Assembly (NCBI GenBank): GCA_903864275.1
Contig: CAIPFE010000054.1
Coordinates: 1-56,781, forward strand
Direction: 5' to 3'
DNA: 56,781 nt
Source: an uncultured Mucilaginibacter sp.
GTDB taxonomy: Bacteria > Bacteroidota > Bacteroidia > Sphingobacteriales > Sphingobacteriaceae
The notes under the pieces were generated by a model, which worked only from the letters and a program-made list of their open reading frames with translations, had not been told where the DNA came from and searched no databases. The translations under genes were made by a program, and so were the position numbers. Below, one piece after another: positions 18,064 to 26,704 of the stretch (its first letter is position 1; every line of letters begins with the position of its first letter).

Positions 18064-18324
18064 TTATCCTCTTTCTTTAACCCTGATTATCAAATCAACA
18101 ATGTCCTTAACTTTCGAGCCCAAGCCATCTATATCGTCATCTTCAAACTCAACACCAAATTTTTGTTCGGCTTTCGCAGCGATATTTATCATTTCGGTTG
18201 ACGGCGTTTCCAGGTCTTTAATAAAATCGGTTTCTTCGGTAATTCCGACCAATTTATCCGGATTAATCGTTCTGACAGTCTTCAGAATTTCTACGATGCC
18301 ATCAATTATTTCTTGTCTCTCCAT
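18064..18324 (-). CDS. Acyl carrier protein with atypical serine motif
   Basis: An 86-residue acidic helical protein with the ACP pattern: helix I (EIIDGIVEILKTV), the loop before helix II, then helix II (TEMINIAAKAEQKFGVEF). The phosphopantetheine serine is Ser42 in LETPSTEMI, where typical ACPs have DSL; here the preceding Asp is Pro and the following Leu is Thr. It carries the growing acyl chain for the neighbouring ketosynthase, dehydratase-like protein and reductases. It lies 8 bases after the dehydratase-like gene and one base before the ketosynthase gene. The missing Asp, a residue that AcpS usually contacts, may require the dedicated transferase at 15172-15582. Confidence 0.85.
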   Translation of the reverse strand: MERQEIIDGIVEILKTVRTINPDKLVGITEETDFIKDLETPSTEMINIAAKAEQKFGVEFEDDDIDGLGSKVKDIVDLIIRVKERG

Positions 18325-18332
18325 TATTGCGT

Positions 18333-18878
18333 TTATTGTTTTTTTAAGTTTTTTATTGCCCTGCCGGTTACGCCTGATAATTCGGCTACCAGTACAAAAT
18401 CCTTGCTAAGGTCATAATTTAATAACCGGTCATCATTGAAATCTTTAAAATAATCGTCAATATCCAGGCCTTTTGGTACTTTATATATCCTTCCATCGCA
18501 CACCATTTGCCTGAATTTATAAAATGTAATATGGCCAATATTAACAAAGGTATCGCCTTTTTCCAAATAGCTATGGAAACTAACGGGCCCTATTCCTATA
18601 AAAATCGGGATAAATATCCGCTTTAAGTCATCGTAGCTGCACCCAACTTTTTTTTTCTCGAGGAATGCACCGCATGATACAATGGTTGCCTGTGCAAACG
18701 CTTCTACCTGGTCGACCCCCCTGAAAATCCCAAAATGATCGTGCACATCGGCTTCCTTAGGTGTATAGCTGGCTACTATCCCCAAATCAGGAGAATGCCA
18801 ATGATATTTATCCAGCAGTAATTTCGACGGGCCGTGCGAAAGCACATCTTTTGGGGCGGTACCTACCAGGTTATCCAT
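18333..18878 (-). CDS. Hot-dog fold FabZ/FabA-like dehydratase-related protein
   Basis: A 181-residue protein with the FabZ-like core VHDHFGIFRGVDQVEAFAQA (about 46-65). Here the His corresponds to the catalytic His of GHFPGxP and the Glu in VEAFAQ to the catalytic acid. The GHFPG signature itself is altered (DHFGIFRG) and the C-terminus is extended. The likely role is dehydration of 3-hydroxyacyl-ACP; a hot-dog thioesterase or non-catalytic subunit is an alternative. It sits between the ketoreductase and carrier-protein genes, exactly where a dehydratase is needed, since no other candidate exists in the operon. Moderate certainty on catalysis. Confidence 0.72.
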   Translation of the reverse strand: MDNLVGTAPKDVLSHGPSKLLLDKYHWHSPDLGIVASYTPKEADVHDHFGIFRGVDQVEAFAQATIVSCGAFLEKKKVGCSYDDLKRIFIPIFIGIGPVSFHSYLEKGDTFVNIGHITFYKFRQMVCDGRIYKVPKGLDIDDYFKDFNDDRLLNYDLSKDFVLVAELSGVTGRAIKNLKKQ

Positions 18879-18908
18879 GTTTAAGATATTTTAATACGCT
18901 CGGTATAT

Positions 18909-19631
18909 TCATAATAAACCACCGTTGATATGTATAGTTGTGCCGTTAATGTAGGATGCTTTTTCAGATAAAAGGAAGGCTATAGCATCGGCAATATCGT
19001 CAACCTTTCCAAACCTTTTTGCCGGGATCATATTTAAATATTTTTCTTTCATTGCCCCGGGTAAAGCCTCGGTCATATCCGTTTCAACAAAACCCGGCGC
19101 TACGCTGAGCACCCGGATATGATGGCTCTCATTAAGTGCTGCGGCTTCCTGTGCCAGCGATTTTGAAAGTGCCGCCAGCCCCGCCTTGGTCGCCGCGTAA
19201 ACAGATTGAAACGCATTGCCGCTTTCGCCCACTACCGAACTGATGTTGATAATCACTCCCGCATTCCTCAAACCAAAAATTTTCATGGCGGTTTTGCAGA
19301 TCATAATGGGGGCCCTTAAATTCACATTCAGCATGGCATCAATTTCGCGGTCGGGCTGAAAATTCAAGGGTTTATCGAAGGTTACCCCGGCGTTGTTAAT
19401 TACCGCGTAAAGGGTGTCGCCATGTTCTTTTTTTAGCTGTTTACAAAAATTAACTAATTGCTCATGATCCGAAAAATCGGCGCATAAAATATGGCTGCCA
19501 GGCTCAACATGGGTAAAGCTTTCTTCTTTGGAGGCATGTAAAATTAAAGTGTATTCGCCCGACAGCTTTTTCGAAATTGCTAAGCCTAATCCTTTGCTGG
19601 CGCCGGTTATTAATACTTTTTTTTTCTCCAT
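18909..19631 (-). CDS. fabG: 3-oxoacyl-ACP reductase (FabG-type SDR)
   Basis: A classical short-chain dehydrogenase of 240 residues. Seen: the NADP-binding TGASKGLG (10-16), NNAG (79-82), the catalytic Ser132, Tyr145 and Lys149 and the PGFVETDM loop. It reduces 3-oxoacyl-ACP to the 3-hydroxy form. It is the first gene of the eight-gene minus-strand operon, followed by the dehydratase-like protein, carrier protein, ketosynthase and, after a palindromic gap, the enoyl reductase. On the minus strand a -7-like element TACTTTTG (19652-19645) lies 13 bases upstream of the ATG, although no good -33 box is visible. The divergent gene is a sensor kinase. Confidence 0.9.
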   Translation of the reverse strand: MEKKKVLITGASKGLGLAISKKLSGEYTLILHASKEESFTHVEPGSHILCADFSDHEQLVNFCKQLKKEHGDTLYAVINNAGVTFDKPLNFQPDREIDAMLNVNLRAPIMICKTAMKIFGLRNAGVIINISSVVGESGNAFQSVYAATKAGLAALSKSLAQEAAALNESHHIRVLSVAPGFVETDMTEALPGAMKEKYLNMIPAKRFGKVDDIADAIAFLLSEKASYINGTTIHINGGLL

Positions 19632-19847
19632 CAGTAGTGATTTTCAAAAGTAATAAAGTTGGCGGCAATTTAATAATATTAAAATAAGCGGATCGCCAAA
19701 GTTCTCGACCCTTAAGCAGCCGCAGCTTATCCACTTGCTTTCAGGCTGACGCATCAAAGTCAACTGCCTTTTTCAACCCCTTTATAATCAAGCTGAATAT
19801 TATATATCTTTAGCATAATTATTATCCTGTCCAACCGAACCCTGATT

Positions 19848-22800
19848 ATGAAACGATACCTGCCGTTCCTATTGTTTTTTATTTCCCTGCAATACCGCGC
19901 CTTTGCCCAGGATATTCATTTTAGTACAGTTGAACTTCCAAAAGAAGACCCATGGACTGCAGTGTACGGCATTACGCAGGACCCGCATGCTTATTTATGG
20001 CTGGCTACCGGAAGCGGGTTGTACAGGTACGATGGCAATACTTATACACTCTATAAGCACGAGCCAGGGAATCCAAATTCCCTGGCTGTCAATACGCTGG
20101 AGCATGTTTTCGCCGATAATGACGGGATAATATGGGTTGCTACTTTTGGCGGGGGCATGGACAGGCTTGATCCTGAAACAGGCATTTTTACACACTTCAG
20201 GCATAATGCAAATGATAAGGGCAGCTTGCTGGATGACAGGGTAAGTTATATAATAAAGGACCGTGATAGCATCATGTGGATAGGCACCAACGGCGGACTG
20301 GAAAAATTTGAGCCCAAAACAGGCAGGTTTACACATTTTACGCACAATGATAAGGATGCCGCAAGCCTGAGTAATAACCAGGTAAGGGTAATTTATGAAG
20401 ACAGCAATGGAACAATTTGGATAGGGACAGGCAGCCCCAACCTGGATGAAACGCCCAGGGGAGAAGGTGGGCTAAATAAGCTCAATAAAAAAACAGGAAA
20501 ATTTGCCAGGTATATCCATGATGCTGCTAATCCGAATAGTTTGACCGACAGCAGGGTGCAGACAATTTTTGAAGACAGCCATGGAACCTTCTGGATAGGT
20601 ACAGCCGGCGACGGTTTGCATACCATGAACAGGAAAACCGGGGCCTTTAAACACTACCCAAACGACCCCGCTCATCCCGAAAAACTTAGCGGGCCACCGG
20701 CAACAACCAGGATGACAGGCTGGGACGATCATATTACATTTATTAATGAGGATGACAGTGGCAAAATATGGATAGGCAGTTTCGGCAGCGGCCTGAATGT
20801 GTACGATCCTTCAACACAAAAAGTCACCCATTATGGCAATGATCCGGGTAGTAAAGAAAAAATTGATCCGACATTATGGCGGGGTTATAAAACCAGGGAT
20901 GGATTATTTTGGTTAACCACCTGGACAAGTGCAGTTTATAAGGTAAACCCTTATCAGCATAATATCCCCTATACCCACCTGGGGGCGGTTGTCAACAACA
21001 TCCTGGAAGACACCGCAGGCACATTATGGCTGGCCACTAATAAGGGATTAATTCACCGGCAGGCAGATGGCAGGCAGCAAACATTTAATGTATCTTCCGG
21101 CCTCAGTATTTTTGGCTTCAGCGAACAAGGGGATGACAATGTACAATGGCTGGCAAGTAGTGTTGGATTGTTCCGGTTTATCCCGTCAACCGGCTCGTTC
21201 ACGAATTACCGTCATCAAAACGTTAATGCGAACAGCCTGATCTCGGATACGGTTAATTTCATTAAAAAAGGCCATGCGGGTATCCTTTGGGTGGCAACTA
21301 ATAAGGGTTTTGACCGGATGGATACCAAAGCTGGAACCTTTGAGCACTTCGTTAACAATAAAAACGACTCTACAAGTATCAGCAACAACAACATTATGGT
21401 AGTTGGGACCGATCAAAACAATAATGTATGGGTTGGTACGTCCAATGGGCTCAATAAACTGGATGAAAAAACCGGCCACTTCAAAAGATACCTTGAGCAG
21501 GGCACCATTTTGGGTTTACTGAACGACAGCCGGGGCAATTTTTGGGCTTCCACTTTAAGCGGATTTTACAAATATGATAGTAACAGCGATCTGTTTACGA
21601 TTGCGGATGTGGGGACAATGACTTTTTTTGGCGCCTCAGAAGACCATCAAAAAAACCTTTGGCTGGCTACATCAAGGGGTATTGTAAAGTTAAATCTGCA
21701 AAATAACGAAACAAATATTTATGGGAAAAGCCAGGGGATAAACGGGAGCTACCTTACATCTATCGGAGACACGAGGCGCAATGGCGAAGTATTGTTCGGC
21801 GATACCGGTGGCTATTTTACTTTTCGGCCTGAAAAATTATTGCATAGCATCCCCGCGTCAACTGTTGTAATTAATCGATTTTTCTTAAATGACTTGCCGG
21901 TAGCCCCTGCCAAAGGCGGGGTATTAACTGCGTCCATATTCGGTACAAATAGCATACGCTTAAACCATAGTCAGGGTACTTTCTCCTTTGGTTTCAGCAC
22001 CATTGATTTTGCTGGTGATCCCGGCGACGATCATTCGTTTTATATGCTCGAAAATTACGACAACAAATGGCGAAAAGCTAACCCGGATGAAAACGCAAAC
22101 TATTATAATGTACCCCCGGGAAACTACATTTTTAAAGTAAAAAGTGTAAACATTAACGGCCTTGTAACCGAAAAGCATATTGCTGTTATCATCTCGCCGC
22201 CCTGGTGGCAAACATGGTGGGCTTACGTCCTTTTCGCCTTAGCATTCGCCGGAAGCGTATGGGGCTTTATTCATTACCGTTCGCTGGCGCTGATACGCGA
22301 GAAGCGCATACTGGAGGAAACCGTACAGCTTCGCACCCACGAAGTAATGGAGCAAAAGGAAGAGATAATCCAGCAAAAAGAGGAGATAGAATCACAACGG
22401 GATAATCTTGAAAAAACGCTTACTGACCTGAAAGCTACCCAAACCCAACTCATTCAATCCGAGAAAATGGCCTCGCTGGGTGAACTGACTGCCGGTATAG
22501 CGCATGAGATACAAAACCCGCTCAACTTTGTAAATAATTTCTCGGAAGTAAATACAGAACTAATCGAAGAGATGCAGCTGGAAATAGACAATGGCAATTA
22601 CGAAGACGTAAAATCAATTGCCATTGATATAAGGGAAAACCAGAAAAAAATAAACCAGCATGGCAAACGCGCCGATTTCATCGTAAAAGGGATGCTGCAG
22701 CATTCGCGGTCCGGTTCGGGCGAAAGGCAACTAACAAATATTAACGTGCTTGCAGGTGAATTTTTTAAACTTTCGTTCCAGGGGTTACGCGCTAAGGACA

Positions 22801-23213
22801 AATCGTTCAATGCAGAAATGGTTACCCATCTTGATAGAACTATTCCCGAAATAAATATCGTGCAGCAGGATATTGGCCGGGTATTACTTAACCTTTTTAA
22901 TAATGCTTTTTATGCCGTAAATCAAAAGCAAAAAACTGCGGGCGGTAATTATAAGCCAGAAGTATCAGTAACTGCTACTCAGGAAAATGGGCAGGTCAAA
23001 ATAAAAGTTGAGGATAACGGTATTGGCATTCCAGATGCCATTAAAGAAAAAATCATGCAGCCGTTTTTTACCACCAAACCTACTGGTGAAGGGACTGGAT
23101 TGGGTTTGAGCCTAACTTATGATATGGTGGTGAAGGGGCATGGAGGCAGCATACTGGTTAACAGTGTTGAGGGTGAGGGGTCGGAGTTTATTATTCATTT
23201 GCCAATTAGTTAA
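19848..23213 (+). CDS. Beta-propeller sensor histidine kinase (Reg_prop/Y_Y_Y type)
   Basis: A 1121-residue membrane kinase. A signal peptide (1-20) precedes a periplasmic Reg_prop propeller (about 30-690) with many repeats of the form 'DSNGTIWIGT.GGLxKLDxKTGxFxxY', then a Y_Y_Y domain (about 720-790), one membrane helix (WWAYVLFALAFAGSVWGF, about 788-808), a coiled coil (about 815-880), a HisKA box with His886 in AGIAHEIQNPLNF and a C-terminal HATPase domain (DNGIGIPD, GEGTGLGLSL). Unlike SusR-type hybrids it has no receiver or AraC-type output domain, so it must signal to a separate regulator not seen nearby. It is divergent from the fatty-acid operon and 93 bases before the O-methyltransferase; control of the locus is possible but unproven. 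Confidence 0.9.
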   Translation: MKRYLPFLLFFISLQYRAFAQDIHFSTVELPKEDPWTAVYGITQDPHAYLWLATGSGLYRYDGNTYTLYKHEPGNPNSLAVNTLEHVFADNDGIIWVATFGGGMDRLDPETGIFTHFRHNANDKGSLLDDRVSYIIKDRDSIMWIGTNGGLEKFEPKTGRFTHFTHNDKDAASLSNNQVRVIYEDSNGTIWIGTGSPNLDETPRGEGGLNKLNKKTGKFARYIHDAANPNSLTDSRVQTIFEDSHGTFWIGTAGDGLHTMNRKTGAFKHYPNDPAHPEKLSGPPATTRMTGWDDHITFINEDDSGKIWIGSFGSGLNVYDPSTQKVTHYGNDPGSKEKIDPTLWRGYKTRDGLFWLTTWTSAVYKVNPYQHNIPYTHLGAVVNNILEDTAGTLWLATNKGLIHRQADGRQQTFNVSSGLSIFGFSEQGDDNVQWLASSVGLFRFIPSTGSFTNYRHQNVNANSLISDTVNFIKKGHAGILWVATNKGFDRMDTKAGTFEHFVNNKNDSTSISNNNIMVVGTDQNNNVWVGTSNGLNKLDEKTGHFKRYLEQGTILGLLNDSRGNFWASTLSGFYKYDSNSDLFTIADVGTMTFFGASEDHQKNLWLATSRGIVKLNLQNNETNIYGKSQGINGSYLTSIGDTRRNGEVLFGDTGGYFTFRPEKLLHSIPASTVVINRFFLNDLPVAPAKGGVLTASIFGTNSIRLNHSQGTFSFGFSTIDFAGDPGDDHSFYMLENYDNKWRKANPDENANYYNVPPGNYIFKVKSVNINGLVTEKHIAVIISPPWWQTWWAYVLFALAFAGSVWGFIHYRSLALIREKRILEETVQLRTHEVMEQKEEIIQQKEEIESQRDNLEKTLTDLKATQTQLIQSEKMASLGELTAGIAHEIQNPLNFVNNFSEVNTELIEEMQLEIDNGNYEDVKSIAIDIRENQKKINQHGKRADFIVKGMLQHSRSGSGERQLTNINVLAGEFFKLSFQGLRAKDKSFNAEMVTHLDRTIPEINIVQQDIGRVLLNLFNNAFYAVNQKQKTAGGNYKPEVSVTATQENGQVKIKVEDNGIGIPDAIKEKIMQPFFTTKPTGEGTGLGLSLTYDMVVKGHGGSILVNSVEGEGSEFIIHLPIS

Positions 23214-23306
23214 AGAGGGTAAGAGCGTAGTCCCGATACCATTTATCCTGTTTTCCACCTAAAAACTTATTTTAACCAATTAAACTTTTATTCCTAATTT
23301 TAAATT

Positions 23307-23975
23307 ATGGAACAGGAACTATTTGAATCGGTTGATGAATACATAAGTGACCTATTTGGTTATGAAGACAGTGTTTTAAAAGGCACTATAAAATCCATGG
23401 AAGCGGCTGATATACCGGCCATCAGTGTATCGGCCAACCAGGGTAAATTTTTGCAGCTTTTGGCGCGTTTAAGTAATTCGAAGAAAATACTGGAGATAGG
23501 TACCCTTGGCGGTTACAGTACTATCTGGCTCGGCAGGGCGCTCCCACCCGAAGGCTACCTGCTGACATTGGAACTGGAACAATCCCATGCAGATGTGGCG
23601 CATAAAAATGTTGTTAAAGCCGGTTTGGGCAATATTGTGGATATACGGGTCGGCAAAGCGCTCGAATTGCTGCCGCTTATTGAAGCCGAAGAAATCGGCC
23701 CATTCGATATGATTTTTATTGATGCCGATAAGCCACCTTATGCTGAATATTTTGAATGGGCCTTAAAACTTTCGCGGCCCGGAACCTTGATTGTTGCCGA
23801 TAATGTGATACGCGAAGGCAAAGTTTTGGACGACGACTGCACCGACGAAAGGGTGATCGGGGTTAAAAGGTTTAACAAAGCGCTTGCCGAAAACAAACAG
23901 GTAAGCGCAACCATTATTCAAACAGTCGGGAGCAAAGAGCATGACGGGATGGCCATAGTTGTTGTGAATTCTTAA
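23307..23975 (+). CDS. Class I SAM-dependent O-methyltransferase
   Basis: A 222-residue cation-dependent O-methyltransferase of the catechol/caffeoyl-CoA type. Seen: the SAM motif LEIGTLGGYSTIWL (about 58-71), the acidic ELEQSH that binds the ribose, and FIDADKPPYAEYFEWA followed by ADNV, which supply the metal ligands in this family. It methylates a hydroxyl of a small molecule, likely with Mg2+. It follows the sensor kinase gene on the same strand, and its stop overlaps that of the convergent phospholipase by three bases. It could tailor the product of the nearby synthases, but such enzymes are also common as stand-alone genes. Confidence 0.87.
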   Translation: MEQELFESVDEYISDLFGYEDSVLKGTIKSMEAADIPAISVSANQGKFLQLLARLSNSKKILEIGTLGGYSTIWLGRALPPEGYLLTLELEQSHADVAHKNVVKAGLGNIVDIRVGKALELLPLIEAEEIGPFDMIFIDADKPPYAEYFEWALKLSRPGTLIVADNVIREGKVLDDDCTDERVIGVKRFNKALAENKQVSATIIQTVGSKEHDGMAIVVVNS

Positions 23976-26542
23976 ACCACCCTGCCCATAAACGGATCGC
24001 TGAAACCTGGTAGGCCGGTTTCTACGCGGCCGGCATATCTTTTTTCAAAATGGGTATGGCCGGCTATTTTTACAGTGAAATCATACCAGCCAAAGCTTTT
24101 TTCGAGGTTCAGTACTAAAGAGGTTTTACCTGATGGCTCCAAAGTGCTTTTTTGGCTATTGCGTTTATAAGCGTTATCTGTTATTTCAATTTGCTTAGTG
24201 CTGCCGGTTAAATTAACCAGTAATATTTCGGTATTGCCGCTTAGCTCATTGCTGCCGGCTACGTTTCGATGGTAATCAAAGTGAATTTGAACTGCGGGGT
24301 CTTCTGCATTGCCTTTAAATTCCCGGTAAAATCCGTTGGGGCCATAAACCCTTAAGTGGTAATTCTTATCTTCAAAGTCATTTATCGGCCAGCTGGCGGT
24401 TAGACTGTCGCCGGCGGTCAGCCCGTAGGCCCAGGTACGCACATGCTCAAATACCGGCTGCTCATTTTCCCGCTGGTGAAGATAGCTGCCGGGCGCATAA
24501 ACATTAAAAGGCGCCCCGGAAGCCTCCTCTTTCCCAAAAACTTTATTATCAGCTTTAAACTGTATTTCAACCGCAGTTTTAGCTTCATTTAATTTCGCGT
24601 CTGCATACAACTCATAAGATAAAGCGCATGATGGGCGGATGCCTTTTTCCTGACGGGGCATATAAATTGAAAAGTGGGGGTCATTATTGATCACAGCAAT
24701 ATCCTGCCCGCTCAGCACTTTATAGTCAGTCGGCACCTCTTTGAACCTGGCTTTATGGATGCTTTCCACAAATGGATCTTTCTTTATAAAGTCAGGTTTC
24801 GGTATTTTTTCGCCATTATAGGGCCTGAATACCGACGTAAGATCGCCGCAGACGGTACGCCGCCAATCGCTGATGTTGGGCTCATGTATTTGTTTCCCTG
24901 TTTTTTTCGATAGAAATTTTTCGAGGAACTGCAGGGTAGAAGTATGGTCAAAAACTTCCGAATTTACCCATCCGCCCTTGCTCCAGGGTGAGGCGATGAT
25001 CATCGGCACACGATAACCCAGGCCTATAGGACTTTCGCGGTCGTACTTTTCAGGAAAATCATTCCTCTCTAGTTCCTGTTCGCGGGTTACAAAATCAACA
25101 CTTGTATCAATACCTTTTGAAACCGCACCTGTGCCTGGATTATGGGGATTCGGTGCTACAAACGGCGGCACATGATCAAAATAGCCATCGTTTTCGTCGT
25201 AAGTAAGAATAAAGATGGTTTTTTTCCAAACTTCCGGGTTTTGCGTCAGGATGTCCATTACTTCAGATATGTACCAGGCGCCGTACCATGCAGCGCTTGG
25301 ATGATCAGAGAAGTTTTCGGGAGCCGAAAGCCACGACACGGTCGGCAAGCTGCCTTTTTTCACGTCTTCCCTGAACTGGTGGAGCACATCGCCTTTGGGT
25401 ACTTTTAATTCACGTTTGGTGCCGTCGTCCTTGTATTTCAGGTCGGTAAGCTGGCGGTAGTGAGAATGATCTTTATTGGTCTGAAAAGCTTTCTTGTGGA
25501 GGCTTTTTTCTTTGTCCGACAGTTTTTCAAACATGTCTGCTTGCCAGGTTGCCCGTTCCCTGTTGGCATCTTCAAGGTCGCCCTGCATTTCTCTTAACTG
25601 TTTTTTCAACTTTTTGAGATTTTTATCGCGGCTTGATAATCCTCCAATGCGACTTTTCAGCTCCTCGATCTTCCCGGGAAGCTCGATCGATTTTTTTTCC
25701 ATGGCGGCCAGGTGCAACTCGTGCAAATGGATATTATACTGCGCGAAAAACTCCAAGGAATTGTCCTGGAAATTCGACAGCCAGGCGTCTTCCTCGCCTT
25801 CAAAGCCGGTATCAATGGCAACTTCATTCTGGTAGCACTTCCATGAGATCCCCTTGTTCTCCAATTTTTCTGGGAACGTGGGCCAATTCAAAGTGCCGTA
25901 ACTCATATCATCGTTCCATACCAGGGCCCTTGATTTTTCGTTTTGCTCCTCGCGGATAGTACCGGTCCAAAAATAAACCCGGTTAGTGTTAGTCCCCGCT
26001 AATGCCGAACAAAAACTCTGGTCGCAAACAGTAAAAGCATCAGCCATGGCATAATAAAACGGAATATCCTGGCGTGTATAATAGCCCATAGTTAATGGCA
26101 TATTGGCAAATTCGGGATTGCTGTTCCGTTTATTATCGAGCCACTTGTCGAATTTACCGTCATTGCGGGCATTTACCTGGTTTGCCCACGCGTGGGGCAG
26201 CGAGTCCATCCATGTCGCACTTGTATTTTTTATATCCAAACGGAATGGCGCGTAAGTTTCTCCGGCTTCGTTCGATTGCAGCCACACTTTGTTTTTATTG
26301 GGGAGATCAATTGCGCGCGGGTCATTGTAACCCCTTACGCCTTTAAGTGTTCCAAAACAATGGTCAAACGAGCGGTTTTCCTGCATCAGTATAACAATGT
26401 GCTCGGCATCAAGATAGGTGGTGCCTTCGGGGGCATTTATTGCCAGCGCTTTTTGTATAGACGAAGGCAGCATATTGGCAAGCCCGGCGGCGCCAGTCAA
26501 TAAAGCCGCTTTTTTAAGAAAATCCCTGCGCGTATCGGCCAT
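23972..26542 (-). CDS. Phosphocholine-type phospholipase C, Tat-exported
   Basis: An 856-residue phosphoesterase (AcpA/PlcC family) that cleaves phospholipid head groups outside the cytoplasm. Seen: a twin-arginine signal (RRDFLKKA near residue 5, then a hydrophobic stretch to about 35); the metal-site motif MQENRSFDHCFGTLKGVRG; TYDENDGYFDHVPPF; a conserved IIASPWSKGG; and two C-terminal beta domains (about 630-850) usual for this class. Residues about 280-350 form a charged insert rich in Glu, Lys and Leu that looks coiled-coil. The start is the ATG at 26542; a TTG three bases earlier is less likely. The head-group specificity is inferred from family resemblance. Confidence 0.9.
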   Translation of the reverse strand: MADTRRDFLKKAALLTGAAGLANMLPSSIQKALAINAPEGTTYLDAEHIVILMQENRSFDHCFGTLKGVRGYNDPRAIDLPNKNKVWLQSNEAGETYAPFRLDIKNTSATWMDSLPHAWANQVNARNDGKFDKWLDNKRNSNPEFANMPLTMGYYTRQDIPFYYAMADAFTVCDQSFCSALAGTNTNRVYFWTGTIREEQNEKSRALVWNDDMSYGTLNWPTFPEKLENKGISWKCYQNEVAIDTGFEGEEDAWLSNFQDNSLEFFAQYNIHLHELHLAAMEKKSIELPGKIEELKSRIGGLSSRDKNLKKLKKQLREMQGDLEDANRERATWQADMFEKLSDKEKSLHKKAFQTNKDHSHYRQLTDLKYKDDGTKRELKVPKGDVLHQFREDVKKGSLPTVSWLSAPENFSDHPSAAWYGAWYISEVMDILTQNPEVWKKTIFILTYDENDGYFDHVPPFVAPNPHNPGTGAVSKGIDTSVDFVTREQELERNDFPEKYDRESPIGLGYRVPMIIASPWSKGGWVNSEVFDHTSTLQFLEKFLSKKTGKQIHEPNISDWRRTVCGDLTSVFRPYNGEKIPKPDFIKKDPFVESIHKARFKEVPTDYKVLSGQDIAVINNDPHFSIYMPRQEKGIRPSCALSYELYADAKLNEAKTAVEIQFKADNKVFGKEEASGAPFNVYAPGSYLHQRENEQPVFEHVRTWAYGLTAGDSLTASWPINDFEDKNYHLRVYGPNGFYREFKGNAEDPAVQIHFDYHRNVAGSNELSGNTEILLVNLTGSTKQIEITDNAYKRNSQKSTLEPSGKTSLVLNLEKSFGWYDFTVKIAGHTHFEKRYAGRVETGLPGFSDPFMGRVV

Positions 26543-26704
26543 CAATATATTTTTATCAGTTTAAATTTTATTAGGGAGTGCACAACTAATCAGCCTCCCG
26601 GCTAAAAAAACGGCAAAATTGTTCAAATAAGCCGCCATCGCAAAATAAGAACTTTAATTATTACGATGCAATACGCAGGAAAAGTGAAACGATTTTTTTA
26701 CACT

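Noticed and set aside
16713..18324. KS plus ACP as an aryl polyene, flexirubin or aromatic type II PKS cluster
   Set aside because: There is no chain-length factor, cyclase, ammonia-lyase or dialkylresorcinol gene, and a FabI-type reductase indicates a reduced chain.
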